A stretch of DNA of 64,000 nt, from the NCBI GenBank assembly GCA_029216955.1, contig JANAVB010031417.1, positions 16,242,289 to 16,306,288 on the forward strand, written 5' to 3'. The position numbers and the translations under genes were made by a program. The DNA is from Iris pallida. Lineage: Eukaryota > Streptophyta > Magnoliopsida > Asparagales > Iridaceae. The stretch's first letter is position 1, and every line of letters starts with the position of its first letter. Of this stretch, positions 56,398-64,000 are shown piece by piece. The notes under the pieces are model-generated. The model was not told the origin of the DNA. It made no database searches and saw only the letters and a list, made by a program, of their open reading frames with translations.

Positions 56398-56571
56398 TGT
56401 TAATTATATCAAGATTATTTTTATATTGGTTGTTTGGTTATAAAAAGGACTATAAGAATCTTGCCACGTTATAATACATAGACTAACTGCTAGCAGTAGC
56501 TAGGTTCATACTAATTGGTATAAGTTACATAATGTGATCCATCATATTGCACATATGGAAACCATGACTGG

Positions 56572-56574
<3 letters not shown>

Positions 56575-56631
<57 letters not shown>
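56575..56631. repeat. (TA)n microsatellite
   Basis: Abuts the 3' end of the minus-strand SINE at 56632-56775. Confidence 0.95.
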
Positions 56632-56633
<2 letters not shown>

Positions 56634-56775
56634 AGGTCCATGGACAATGTCATCCCGCCAGTCTTGGTCCGGAGGCCGTAGACAACGCCACCCAGCCGCT
56701 CCCGTGGGAGTGGGGGCTCGAACCTGCACTCTCACCTCCGAGTGCCAGCGGTCTTACCGGTGTCCCATGAAATAG
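56632..56775 (-). mobile_element. tRNA-derived SINE next to (TA)n
   Basis: On the minus strand GGTAAGACCGCTGGCACTCG precedes the box B-like GCAGGTTCGAGCCCCC, about the spacing of tRNA promoter boxes. GGGAGCGGCTGGGTGGCG follows, and the unit runs into (TA)n at its 3' side. It looks like a SINE whose tail meets or is replaced by TA repeats. Confidence 0.65.
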
Positions 56776-57004
56776 ACTAGAGTAGGATACGAGACACGGA
56801 GGGACTCAAATGAAAAAAAAAAATTAAAAAAAAAAGGAGCACAGAACCAACTGTTTCAGACTTGTGTAAGCTGGTATACTGGGAAAAGGAAGAAAGAAAA
56901 TGATTCCATCAAATATATATAGAAAAAAAAAAGAAAATGTTCTTTTGTCCGCAGAAAATGTGTCACCCCCTCCACTACCCCTCTTGCACCACTTCGGGCC
57001 CACC

Positions 57005-57658
57005 CAAGGACGGAGTCAGGATTTAAGTTTACCCCGGACTGAACTTAAAACGTCATTATTTTTTTTAACCAAATGAATATTGTTGTGTCAGTATTGTCGT
57101 ATCTATATCTAATCGTGTCCATACCATATTTTCTGGCCAATGTAGAACCGTGTACATATGATTGTGTTGTATATAGATTGAAACTTGGGTCCAGAGTAAA
57201 ATCATAATTTTAGAGGTTGGACTCTCTCAAACCACAAGGATCACTTTAAGTTGTATATATGATTGTGAAGAATACTTCCAACTTTATATTTTTCAATGAT
57301 ATTTTGAAGTTACCAAGTATTTCGTCACTATTTTCTACAATGAAACTACAGCTACCGATCTGCCAGTTAAGAAACCAGAATTGAAGAGGATTTGGAACAT
57401 ATGGTTCATTGTAGCTGCTGGAAGTGTTTCTTTTTTTTCCTGATATTTGTAGGTGAGGATGAGTAGACCTTGTAATGTTGGAGGCAACCTTTTTTTTCTG
57501 TAATACAGCCCGTGTTCCCTGGCAAGAATGATATAATCCCAATAAACATGTTCTTTGGAAAGAAGCATGGTGAGTGCATACATGAGTTACTCATTCTCAC
57601 CGTTGGGGTGGGTTAGAGAACTTGGAGCCCACCCCAGCCAACCAATGGCTCCGCCTAT
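57005..57658. mobile_element. possible small TIR element
   Basis: The ends CAAGGACGGAG on the left and ATAGGCGGAG complemented on the right are short imperfect TIRs. GGGCCCACC (56996-57004) and GGGCCCATC (57659-57667) form a 9-bp duplication with one mismatch. The interior is noncoding. GC-rich short duplications can arise by chance, so confidence is moderate. Confidence 0.45.
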
Positions 57659-58196
57659 GGGCCCATCCGTCCCCTTCCAATGAAACAACAACATGTGGCT
57701 CGCGGACCACACTACTAAAATATCATCAAATAGCGACGTAATGTAGCGACGGCAAGAAATTACGTCGCCAGTAGCGACGTCGTTTTAAACACGTCGCAAA
57801 ACGTCGCTGTCTAGCGACGTTCTGCGACAGGAGTGTACTACGTCGCCGAATAGCGACGTTCAGCGACATATTTTATGTATATGTCGCCAAGTTTGCGACG
57901 GTTAGCGACGTCAAAACGTGACGTCGCTAAGTTATTTTACTTAGGGCACGCCGCTGCCTTCTTTCCCCCTCATTCTCACTCGAAAATCCGAAAATTTCAT
58001 TCCCCCCCCCCCCGGCGACTCCCTCCCCCTCTGTCAGTGCCCCCCCCCCCGGCGACCCCCTCCCCCCCGGCGACTCCCTCCCCCTCCGGCGAGCTCCTCC
58101 TCCTCGAGATCCTCCTCCTCGAGCTCCTCCTCCCCCAATCCGACCTCCTCCTCCTCTTTCTCAGGTAAACCCTAACCTAACTCCTCTCCTTCCTCC

Positions 58197-58310
58197 TCCT
58201 CCTCTCCCACGGACACACACACACGCACACGGACACACACGGACAAGGACACACATGCACACACACACACAGACACGGACACACACACACACACACACAC
58301 ACACATCATT
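58197..58310. repeat. (CA)n-type microsatellite inside the CACTA element
   Basis: Runs of CACACA with interspersed GGACAC or ACACGG, ending in about 13 pure CA units. Confidence 0.85.
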
Positions 58311-58616
58311 ACCAACCACGCGTGAACACATGCACGAGACTGCACTGTGTCATTTGTGTTCGTGTGTGTTAAAAAATAATTTGGACACGATTGTGTCCTG
58401 TTTTGGTGGACACTTGACACGTGTGACTCTATGACACATACACATATCATTACCAACCATTAGATTTTGCTATTAATTGAATTTGGATTTCGAATTTGGT
58501 TTATCCCCAATTTTCTGATACGTAGTTCACTATATATTAATTTTCTGAGATGGGGATGACAAATATACCTACGCTGGGTTATAAGCGATGATCTGATATA
58601 CAAAGGAGGTGCTGTC

Positions 58617-59005
58617 GAAATTTTAAAAAAATATATTGTGTATTTTTGTTATGATGTGTGTCTGTGTTTACAGTGAATGTGAAATGCAGTGTTCGAAAAC
58701 CATCGACAGTTTCGATTACTGTTGTATGTGTTATCTTGGATAGAAATAGCAACAGTTCATGGTGTACTTCTGAGAGCTTCATTTTCACGTTCTTCACTTT
58801 CTCGGACGTCGTAAAGGTTCCCGAGAAGGTGAAGGACGTGAAGAGAAGCTCTGAGAAGTGCACCCTGAACTGTTGCTCTTTCTATCCAAGATAAAACATA
58901 GAACAGTAAGCGAAACTGTCGATGGTTCGAACACTGCACTTCACACACACTGTAAACACAGAAACACAGCATAACAAAAATATCAATTATATTTTTTTAA
59001 ATTTT
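58617..59005. repeat. long inverted repeat, arms about 190 bp
   Basis: 58617-58805 is nearly the reverse complement of 58818-59005. Shared blocks include CTGTGTTTACAGTG, GCAGTGTTCGAA, CCATCGACAGTTTCG, TATCTTGGATAGAAA and GCAACAGTTCA. The loop is about 12 bp centred near 58812 (CGTCGTAAAGG). A transcript would fold into one long, nearly perfect hairpin with scattered mismatches. The open frames on each arm are mirror images of the same sequence and are not called genes. Confidence 0.9.
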
Positions 59006-59478
59006 TTTTTAACATCTGCGACGTATAGCGACGTTCTGCGACGTACTGCGACGGCAGATAGACGTCGCTATACGTCGCTAAATAGCGACGTTACGTCGCT
59101 AGACGTCACTAATATGCTGACGTGGGCTGAGGGTGTACGTCGCTAAATCTGTCGGTATGCGTCGCTAAGTTGCCCACGTGGCTGTCATGCCATGTCATCA
59201 TATATAAATTACAGAGCGTCGCAAGTGGTCGCTTTACGTCGTCATTTTGGCGACGTACTGGTACGTCGCTATATGTCGCAATTTTTGCGACGGCTAGCGA
59301 CAATTAATTCCGCGTCGCCAATAGCGACGTTCGGCGACTAAAGTGCCATCTGCGACTTGCCTTTAAGCGACGTCCCGATTTCGTCGCTAAATACGTCGCT
59401 AATTGGTTTTAGCGACGTAATTTCCTTGTTTAGCGACGTTTTCTAACGTCGCTAAAATGAGTTATTTTAGTAGTGCCA

Positions 59479-60353
59479 GGACTGTAGTCCAAGTCTGCGG
59501 ACAACATAGCACTATAGGAAAAAAAAATTTTTGTGGAAAGTGAGTCCACTCATTAGGGTTTAAGGAAAAAAAAAGAAAAAAAACCTACGTACGTAAGCGC
59601 TTGGTGCCCCCATGCAAAACCTAACGTGAAAACGTCAAACAAAGGGGAAGTGTTTGTATTTGTCCTACCCACTTGGGAGGGTGACGAAATTGAAGACCTC
59701 GGTGAGGAAGCTACTACGTTTGCGTGCATGGGGAGGTTTAACATTGTCCCCCCACGTTTATAGTCATACTTGTACCACTAAAAGTTTGGTATATTGGTCA
59801 GTTTAAGAATTTATACAGATACTTATGTTCTTTAATTACAAGCAATTAGGCTGCTAAGTAGGTCAAGGTCTTCCATTAATTCTTCAAAGTTTGAAGCCAT
59901 CAAGAATAGTCACCGGGCGTAGGGAGAAGAAATAGTGCAGGTTGGAAAATTGTTGGGGGTAGTCCAACAAGAAATCATTACTATTTTAGGATTTCTATAT
60001 TTTCCATATTTCTAAATATACTGCATGCCTCCTATGTTTCATGAGGATTGTCTCTCGGTACACTAGTCCTGGTTCTGCCCCTGTTTGGAGGAAAGTAGTT
60101 AGGGGCTATGTATACATATGGAATTATCTATAGTTAAGAAGTGATGGAGAAACAAGTAGCAACAATGTTTATTTATAAACATATAATACATATATATACT
60201 CTTTGTAATATATACGTCACACACTGTGGCGGTTTCTTAGGGCTTAATGTTTTTACTTTTGTATGAAGACATATTCTGCATACGAAATATTGATCATTAT
60301 TTGTGCAAATTAGTAGTCGAAAATTTGCTTTAGAATTGTGCATAATAAACAAG
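59479..60353. other. intergenic, no gene seen
   Basis: Unremarkable AT-rich sequence, with no element boundaries or coding motifs seen. Confidence 0.5.
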
Positions 60354-60376
60354 TATATATATATATATATATATAT
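60354..60376. repeat. short (TA)n tract
   Basis: About 11 TA units. Confidence 0.9.
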
Positions 60377-60488
60377 AAAATTTAAGTCTCTCCGAGAAGC
60401 TACAAACTCAACCTGAAGGCTTGCGACAAATGTAGCCCTAAGGTCAATATATATAATCCTAATCCGAAAGTACCATTCTAGTCTATAG

Positions 60489-60780
60489 CCTACATCTCGG
60501 TCCGAAGGCACCATCCACGTCCGAAGACCTTACATAGCAGTAGCCGCACATGCACCTGTATTGCATCCGCGTACCACCTGGGTCACACCGTACCGCTCCC
60601 ACCTCCTACTGGTCGCACGGCCCGAAGGCATCATTCCAGTCTGAAGCCTACATCTCGGCCGAAGGCACCATGCACGTCTGAGGCCTCACACACCCGTAGC
60701 CGCACCGCACCTGCACGCATTGCATCCTTGTACCCAAGTCGCATCGTACCGCTCCCGCCTCCTACATGCCGCACCTGTAT
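60489..60780. repeat. two-unit tandem repeat, 158-bp period
   Basis: Units beginning CCTACATCTCGG start at 60489 and 60647. Both contain CCGAAGGCACCAT, GTAGCCGCAC, GCACCTG, CATTGCATCC and CGTACCGCTCCC in order. The upstream sequence has a more decayed third copy. It is noncoding. Confidence 0.8.
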
Positions 60781-60849
60781 ATATTGCACCCATGCATCAC
60801 CTTCCAACTTAATTCTTTCCGAAGGGAATTAAATGACATCCCCGTTGCT

Positions 60850-60957
60850 CGAAGTAGTAACTTGGGAGGTGAATGCCACAGAGAGATGCATGCGGCCCAA
60901 GTGGTCGGGAGTTCGAGCCTCATGGAGGCGAGTTCACCACAAGTACCAATTGCTTCC

Positions 60958-60973
<16 letters not shown>
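60850..60973 (+). mobile_element. second copy of the 8350 SINE family, followed by poly(A) and (TA)n
   Basis: Shares AGAGAGATGCATGCGGCC, CAAGTGGTCGGGAGTTCGAG and GAGGCGAGTTC with the copy at 8350 and ends in about 16 A. Its box A region (TAGTAACTTGGGAGG) differs from the other copy and looks closer to a tRNA head, so this copy is probably the fuller one. (TA)n begins right after the tail. Confidence 0.75.

Positions 60974-61041
<68 letters not shown>
60974..61041. repeat. (TA)n microsatellite
   Basis: Lies between the SINE tail and the MITE at 61042. Confidence 0.95.
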
Positions 61042-61043
<2 letters not shown>

Positions 61044-61426
61044 AAGCGGATCAAAAGCCCCCCTTAGAAAGCCCCCCAAAACCCCCCTCACTCTAATCCG
61101 TAATTAATGTTAATATTAATGTTAATATTAATGTTAATATTAATATTAATGTTAATATTAACATTAAATACTAAAATTAACATTAAACTTAACATTAAAA
61201 TTAATATTAACATTAATATTAACATTAACATTAATATTAACAATAACATTAACATTAATATAAAAAAATTTAAAAAAAATTAAAAAAATTAATATTAACA
61301 TTAAAATTAATATTAACATTAATATTAACATTAACATTAATATTAATATTAATATTAACATTAATATTACGAATTAGAGTGAGGGGGGTTTTTGGGGGGC
61401 TTTCTAAGGGGGGCTTTGATCCGCTC

Positions 61427-61428
<2 letters not shown>
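61042..61428. mobile_element. MITE lying exactly between two (TA)n tracts
   Basis: Left end GGAAGCGGATCAAAAGCCC and right end, complemented, GGGAGCGGATCAAAGCCC continue through AAGCCCCCCAAAA and CTCACTCTAAT. This gives TIRs of at least 62 bp with about four differences. The interior is (TTAATATTAATG)-type simple sequence, largely self-complementary. TA repeats touch both ends, so the target duplication is indistinguishable from the tract. Confidence 0.85.

Positions 61429-61429
<1 letters not shown>

Positions 61430-61501
<72 letters not shown>
61430..61501. repeat. (TA)n microsatellite
   Basis: Right flank of the MITE at 61042-61428. Confidence 0.95.
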
Positions 61502-61502
<1 letters not shown>

Positions 61503-61504
<2 letters not shown>

Positions 61505-62520
61505 TCCTTCCTATACGGAAATAACTTACGGGACAAAGTTACGGATAATTTTTTTTTAAAATCTTTACGGAGAGAAGAAAAAACATACGTCTCTCTTTCT
61601 TAAAAAAAAAACTAAATATTTTCTAAAAACAAATATAACAAATAACGTATCTTTCAAAACAAATCTATTTAAATATAAATTAATATTTACATATAAATCT
61701 TTTCGTAAAAATAAATCTAATGTATAATATATCTTTCAAAGCAAATCTAAAAAATAATCTATCTTTAAAAACAAATCTATGTTTAAAAATAATAATTTTA
61801 ATTTTAATTTTAATTTTAATTTTAATTTTAATTTTAATTTTAATTTTAATTTTAATTTTAATTTTAATTTTAATTTTAATTTTAATTTTAATTTTAATAT
61901 TAATATTAATTTTAATATTAATTTTAATTTAATATTAATTTTAATGTTAATATTAATTATAATTTTAATATTAATTTTAATGTTAATGTTTATTTTAATG
62001 TTTATTATTAATGTTAACTATTAATGTTAATGTTAATTTTAATGTTAATGTTTATTATTAATGTTAACTATTAATGTTAATATTAATGTTTATTTTAATA
62101 TTAATATTAATGTTTAGTTTAATATTAATTTTAGTATTAATTTTAATTTTAAATATTAATGTTAGGAGTAAAATTAAAATTAACACTAAAATTAACATTT
62201 AAACATAAATATTAAAAAGTAATATTAATATTAACATTAAAACTAAAACTAATATTTTAAAATAGATTTGTTTTGAAAGATAGATTATTTTTTCAAACAA
62301 ATCTGTCTATTTTTTAAAATAAAAAATAAATTTACCTATCTTTGTTTAAAAAAGATTATCTCCATTTTAAAAATTAAACTGATGGATATAATTTATTTAT
62401 TTAAGATAAAGATAAATTTGTTTTAAAAAGAGAAAGATTTAAATTTAAAAAAAAAAAATTGGAAGAGAGACATATATGTTTTGTGTTCCCGTAACTTCGT
62501 AATCTTCTTAACTTTGTCAC
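61503..62520. mobile_element. possible foldback element with (TTTTAA)n core
   Basis: ACTTACGGGACAAAGTTACG near 61525 and, complemented from the right, ACTTGTGACAAAGTTAAG near 62500 begin loosely matching inverted arms. The arms also share a TACGTCTCTCTTTCTT or ATATGTCTCTCTTCC block. Between them are (TTTTAA)n at 61790-61905 and degenerate TTAATGTTAAT repeats. Ends are imprecise and no target duplication was found. Confidence 0.4.
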
Positions 62521-62825
62521 AAGTTAATCCAATACAAGAACCTTGTTGTATATATATATTGCACTAAGTTTTTGAAATTTCCGAAATTTTTTGCAAGTCC
62601 TTAGTTCAATTGTGCCCCTGGATATCGTGCTAATTATTCTTTAGAAGAAGTAAGCAGGAGATGCAAATTTAGGTTTATTCTGTAGAATTAATTGATGATC
62701 CTTAGGTTGTCATTTTGATTTGGGGACGAAGGGTGAGACTGTAATCTTCAGTTACTAGAGTTTAGATAGGTCGTTTCCCAATGGAATAGAATATAAACCA
62801 GACAATGCAAGGTCAAGAAAATTTG

Positions 62826-62833
62826 TATAAAAT
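62826..62833 (+). promoter_or_regulatory. TATA box of the MYB gene
   Basis: TATAAAAT lies 162 bp upstream of the MYB ATG. This leaves room for a leader of about 130 bp, ordinary spacing for a plant gene. Confidence 0.55.
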
Positions 62834-62987
62834 GAGCTGAGCACTATATATGTTTTCTGGTGGCCAAGACAAAGACCCACCAAAGAAGAAGAGGGAGGCA
62901 GTTAAATAAGGCCTACCAGTTCCCTCACACTCACACTACTCCTTTCTCCACCCATCCCCTGATTGTATCCCCTCATCTTCCTCAACA

Positions 62988-63539
62988 ATGGGAAGGTCTC
63001 CATGCTGTGATCAGAATGGCCTCAAGAAAGGCCCCTGGACCATTGAGGAGGACCAGAAGCTTGTCGACTACATCCAGAAGCATGGTCATGGCAGCTGGAG
63101 AGCCCTCCCTAAACTTGCTGGTCAGTCTCTTTCTATATTTTTTCATAATTTTTACGGGGCTGCTAGGTTGTCCGCAGCTTGTAACCGCGTGCATAACCGC
63201 GGACCAACGTGGCCGCCGGCCATTGGCCTCCCTATTTGGATGGGGTCCGGAGATAGCAGGAATTATTGGGTGGCTGCCACGTAGGCCGGCGGTCATATCC
63301 GCGGTTATAAACCGCGGACAAAGTATCATTTTCTTAATTTTTATTTTAATACAACACCCCATCTGAAGAGTAGTACCATTTGTTAACTTGTTTTGATCCT
63401 TAATTATAGGGCTCAACAGATGCGGAAAGAGCTGTAGGTTGAGATGGACAAACTACCTTAGGCCAGACATCAAGAGAGGCCAGTTCTCCCCAGAGGAGGA
63501 GCATACCATCCTCAACCTCCATTCCATCCTTGGCAACAA
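62988..63539 (+). CDS. R2R3-MYB transcription factor, first two exons (gene continues past 64000)
   Basis: Exon 1 is 62988-63120 (44 codons plus 1 nt, GTCAGT donor). Exon 2 is 63410-63539 (after TTAATTATAG, donor GTAATT). Translation starts [17 protein letters not shown] and continues [44 protein letters not shown] and [16 protein letters not shown], up to LHSILGNK. The three Trp of R2 and the start of R3 are present, and the intron positions are those typical of R2R3-MYB genes. The ATG context AACAATGGG is good. By memory the N-terminus is closest to the MYB9/MYB107 and MYB53/92/93 groups linked to suberin and root development. The C-terminal half needed to decide is outside the window. These are DNA-binding nuclear regulators. 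Confidence 0.93.
63168..63322. mobile_element. small foldback MITE in MYB intron 1
   Basis: Left TTGTCCGCAGCTTGTAACCG and right, complemented, TTGTCCGCGGTTTATAACCG are inverted, with GACCGCCGGCC-like blocks following in both arms. The unit is about 155 bp and GC-rich, unlike the surrounding intron. No target duplication was identified. Confidence 0.55.
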
Positions 63540-63738
63540 GTAATTTATAAGACTCACCACTATTCCTTTACAAGTTCCTCGTTCAATAATTCTAGAATTA
63601 CAATAAAAAAATCTAAGTCTTCTTACAACAGTCTAGATGACAGTTGCCAATTGAATTTCTTCTCTCTCCCTTCTCACATAGAGAGAAAGAGTACAATTAG
63701 CAACTCCCAATTAGACGATAGTAAGAAAACTGTAAAAC

Positions 63739-63746
<8 letters not shown>

Positions 63747-63796
<50 letters not shown>

Positions 63797-63805
63797 TATA
63801 TAGAT
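63747..63805. repeat. (TA)n microsatellite in MYB intron 2
   Basis: TA repeats with one AATA interruption, abutting the MITE at 63815. Confidence 0.95.
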
Positions 63806-63814
63806 ATATATAGG

Positions 63815-63989
63815 TATTTAGTAATTAATAGAATCTCACATAGTAGTTTAATAAGATAAGGTTAGTGTTTGGATTTAAAATTGATGTTCAAGTAGGCTAG
63901 TGAACAATAATTTAATATCCAAACACTAACATTAAACATTTTCGAAACCCAAATGCTAATTTTAACTATGATGTGAGATCATATACTAA
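63815..63989. mobile_element. foldback MITE between (TA)n tracts in MYB intron 2
   Basis: AGAATCTCACATAGTAG on the left pairs with CTATGATGTGAGATCAT on the right, and GTTAGTGTTTGGATTTAAA pairs with TTAATATCCAAACACTAAC. TA-rich sequence lies on both sides. A related end is seen at 52497-52526. Confidence 0.6.
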
Positions 63990-64000
63990 TATATATATCT

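Larger units (their letters stand above)
57710..59475. mobile_element. CACTA-type non-autonomous element, 1.77 kb
   Basis: The left end CACTACTAAAATATCAT and the complement of the right end CACTACTAAAATAACTCAT form the TIR. CCA flanks both sides (57707-57709 and 59476-59478), a 3-bp duplication as expected for CACTA elements. Both subterminal zones (57740-57940 and 59015-59455) are packed with AGCGACGT in both orientations, the typical subterminal repeats. The middle contains C-rich and (CA)n sequence and a long hairpin. No transposase is encoded. Confidence 0.9.

Noticed and set aside
57875..58168. Pro/Leu-rich open frame inside the CACTA element
   Set aside because: Composition-driven by C-rich and CTC repeats; may be an old leader of the parent element but no product can be supported.
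58579..58972. Overlapping open frames on both strands near 58.7 kb
   Set aside because: They are the two arms of the same inverted repeat read on both strands; no homology recognised.

Overview
This is nuclear DNA of a flowering plant, probably a eudicot; I cannot name the species. The window has GT-AG introns with AT-rich interiors, a complete VPS26 (retromer) gene, the start of an R2R3-MYB gene, and many plant-type transposable elements: Ty1/copia, Ty3/gypsy, L1, an RTE tail, tRNA-derived SINEs, Mutator-like, hAT, PIF/Harbinger and CACTA. Long (TA)n microsatellites are unusually frequent.

Layout. 1-9342 is part of a minus-oriented, apparently non-autonomous gypsy-type LTR element. It is inserted in one copy (9343-9945) of an unusual palindrome-rich element. 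10598-12533 is a non-autonomous Mutator-like element with a 9-bp target duplication. 14575-28200 is the VPS26 gene on the + strand, with 12 exons and a 300-residue protein. Its introns hold a small TIR element carrying a copy of the gene's own start-codon exon (15355-15971), a 1.3-kb Tourist-like element (21401-22700), a smaller MITE, an AU-type SINE, an RTE tail and a minisatellite.

30605-36834 is a complete 6.23-kb Mutator-like element (MULE) with an 8-bp target duplication. It carries two convergent genes. One is a FAR1/MULE transposase with a SWIM finger and a truncated OTU protease domain, broken by two stop codons. The other is an apparently intact five-exon plant-mobile-domain (PMD) gene on the opposite strand. 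An array of four 24-nt palindromes at exactly 36-bp spacing lies near each end, each within a first intron. This composite element is the most interesting object in the window.

39808-40924 is a hAT element with a second hAT element nested in it, each with 8-bp target duplications. 41236-46623 is an L1 LINE with an intact 1171-residue ORF2 and a broken ORF1, sitting inside a (TA)n tract. 46888-52252 is a complete but degenerate Ty1/copia element (114-bp LTRs, GGCAC duplication). 52883-55123 is the fuller copy of the palindrome-rich element, with about 40 short hairpins between two (TA)n tracts. 57710-59475 is a CACTA-type element with dense AGCGACGT repeats and a near-perfect inverted repeat with arms of about 190 bp. 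61042-61428 is a MITE lying exactly between two (TA)n tracts. 62988-63539 holds the first two exons of an R2R3-MYB transcription factor that continues past the window.

The two host genes show no sign of working together. The common theme is mobile-element biology: repeated insertion into (TA)n tracts, nested insertions with readable target duplications, and palindrome arrays that may be transposase-binding or hairpin-RNA-forming sequence. Boundaries, TIRs and duplications were read by eye; no database search was possible.
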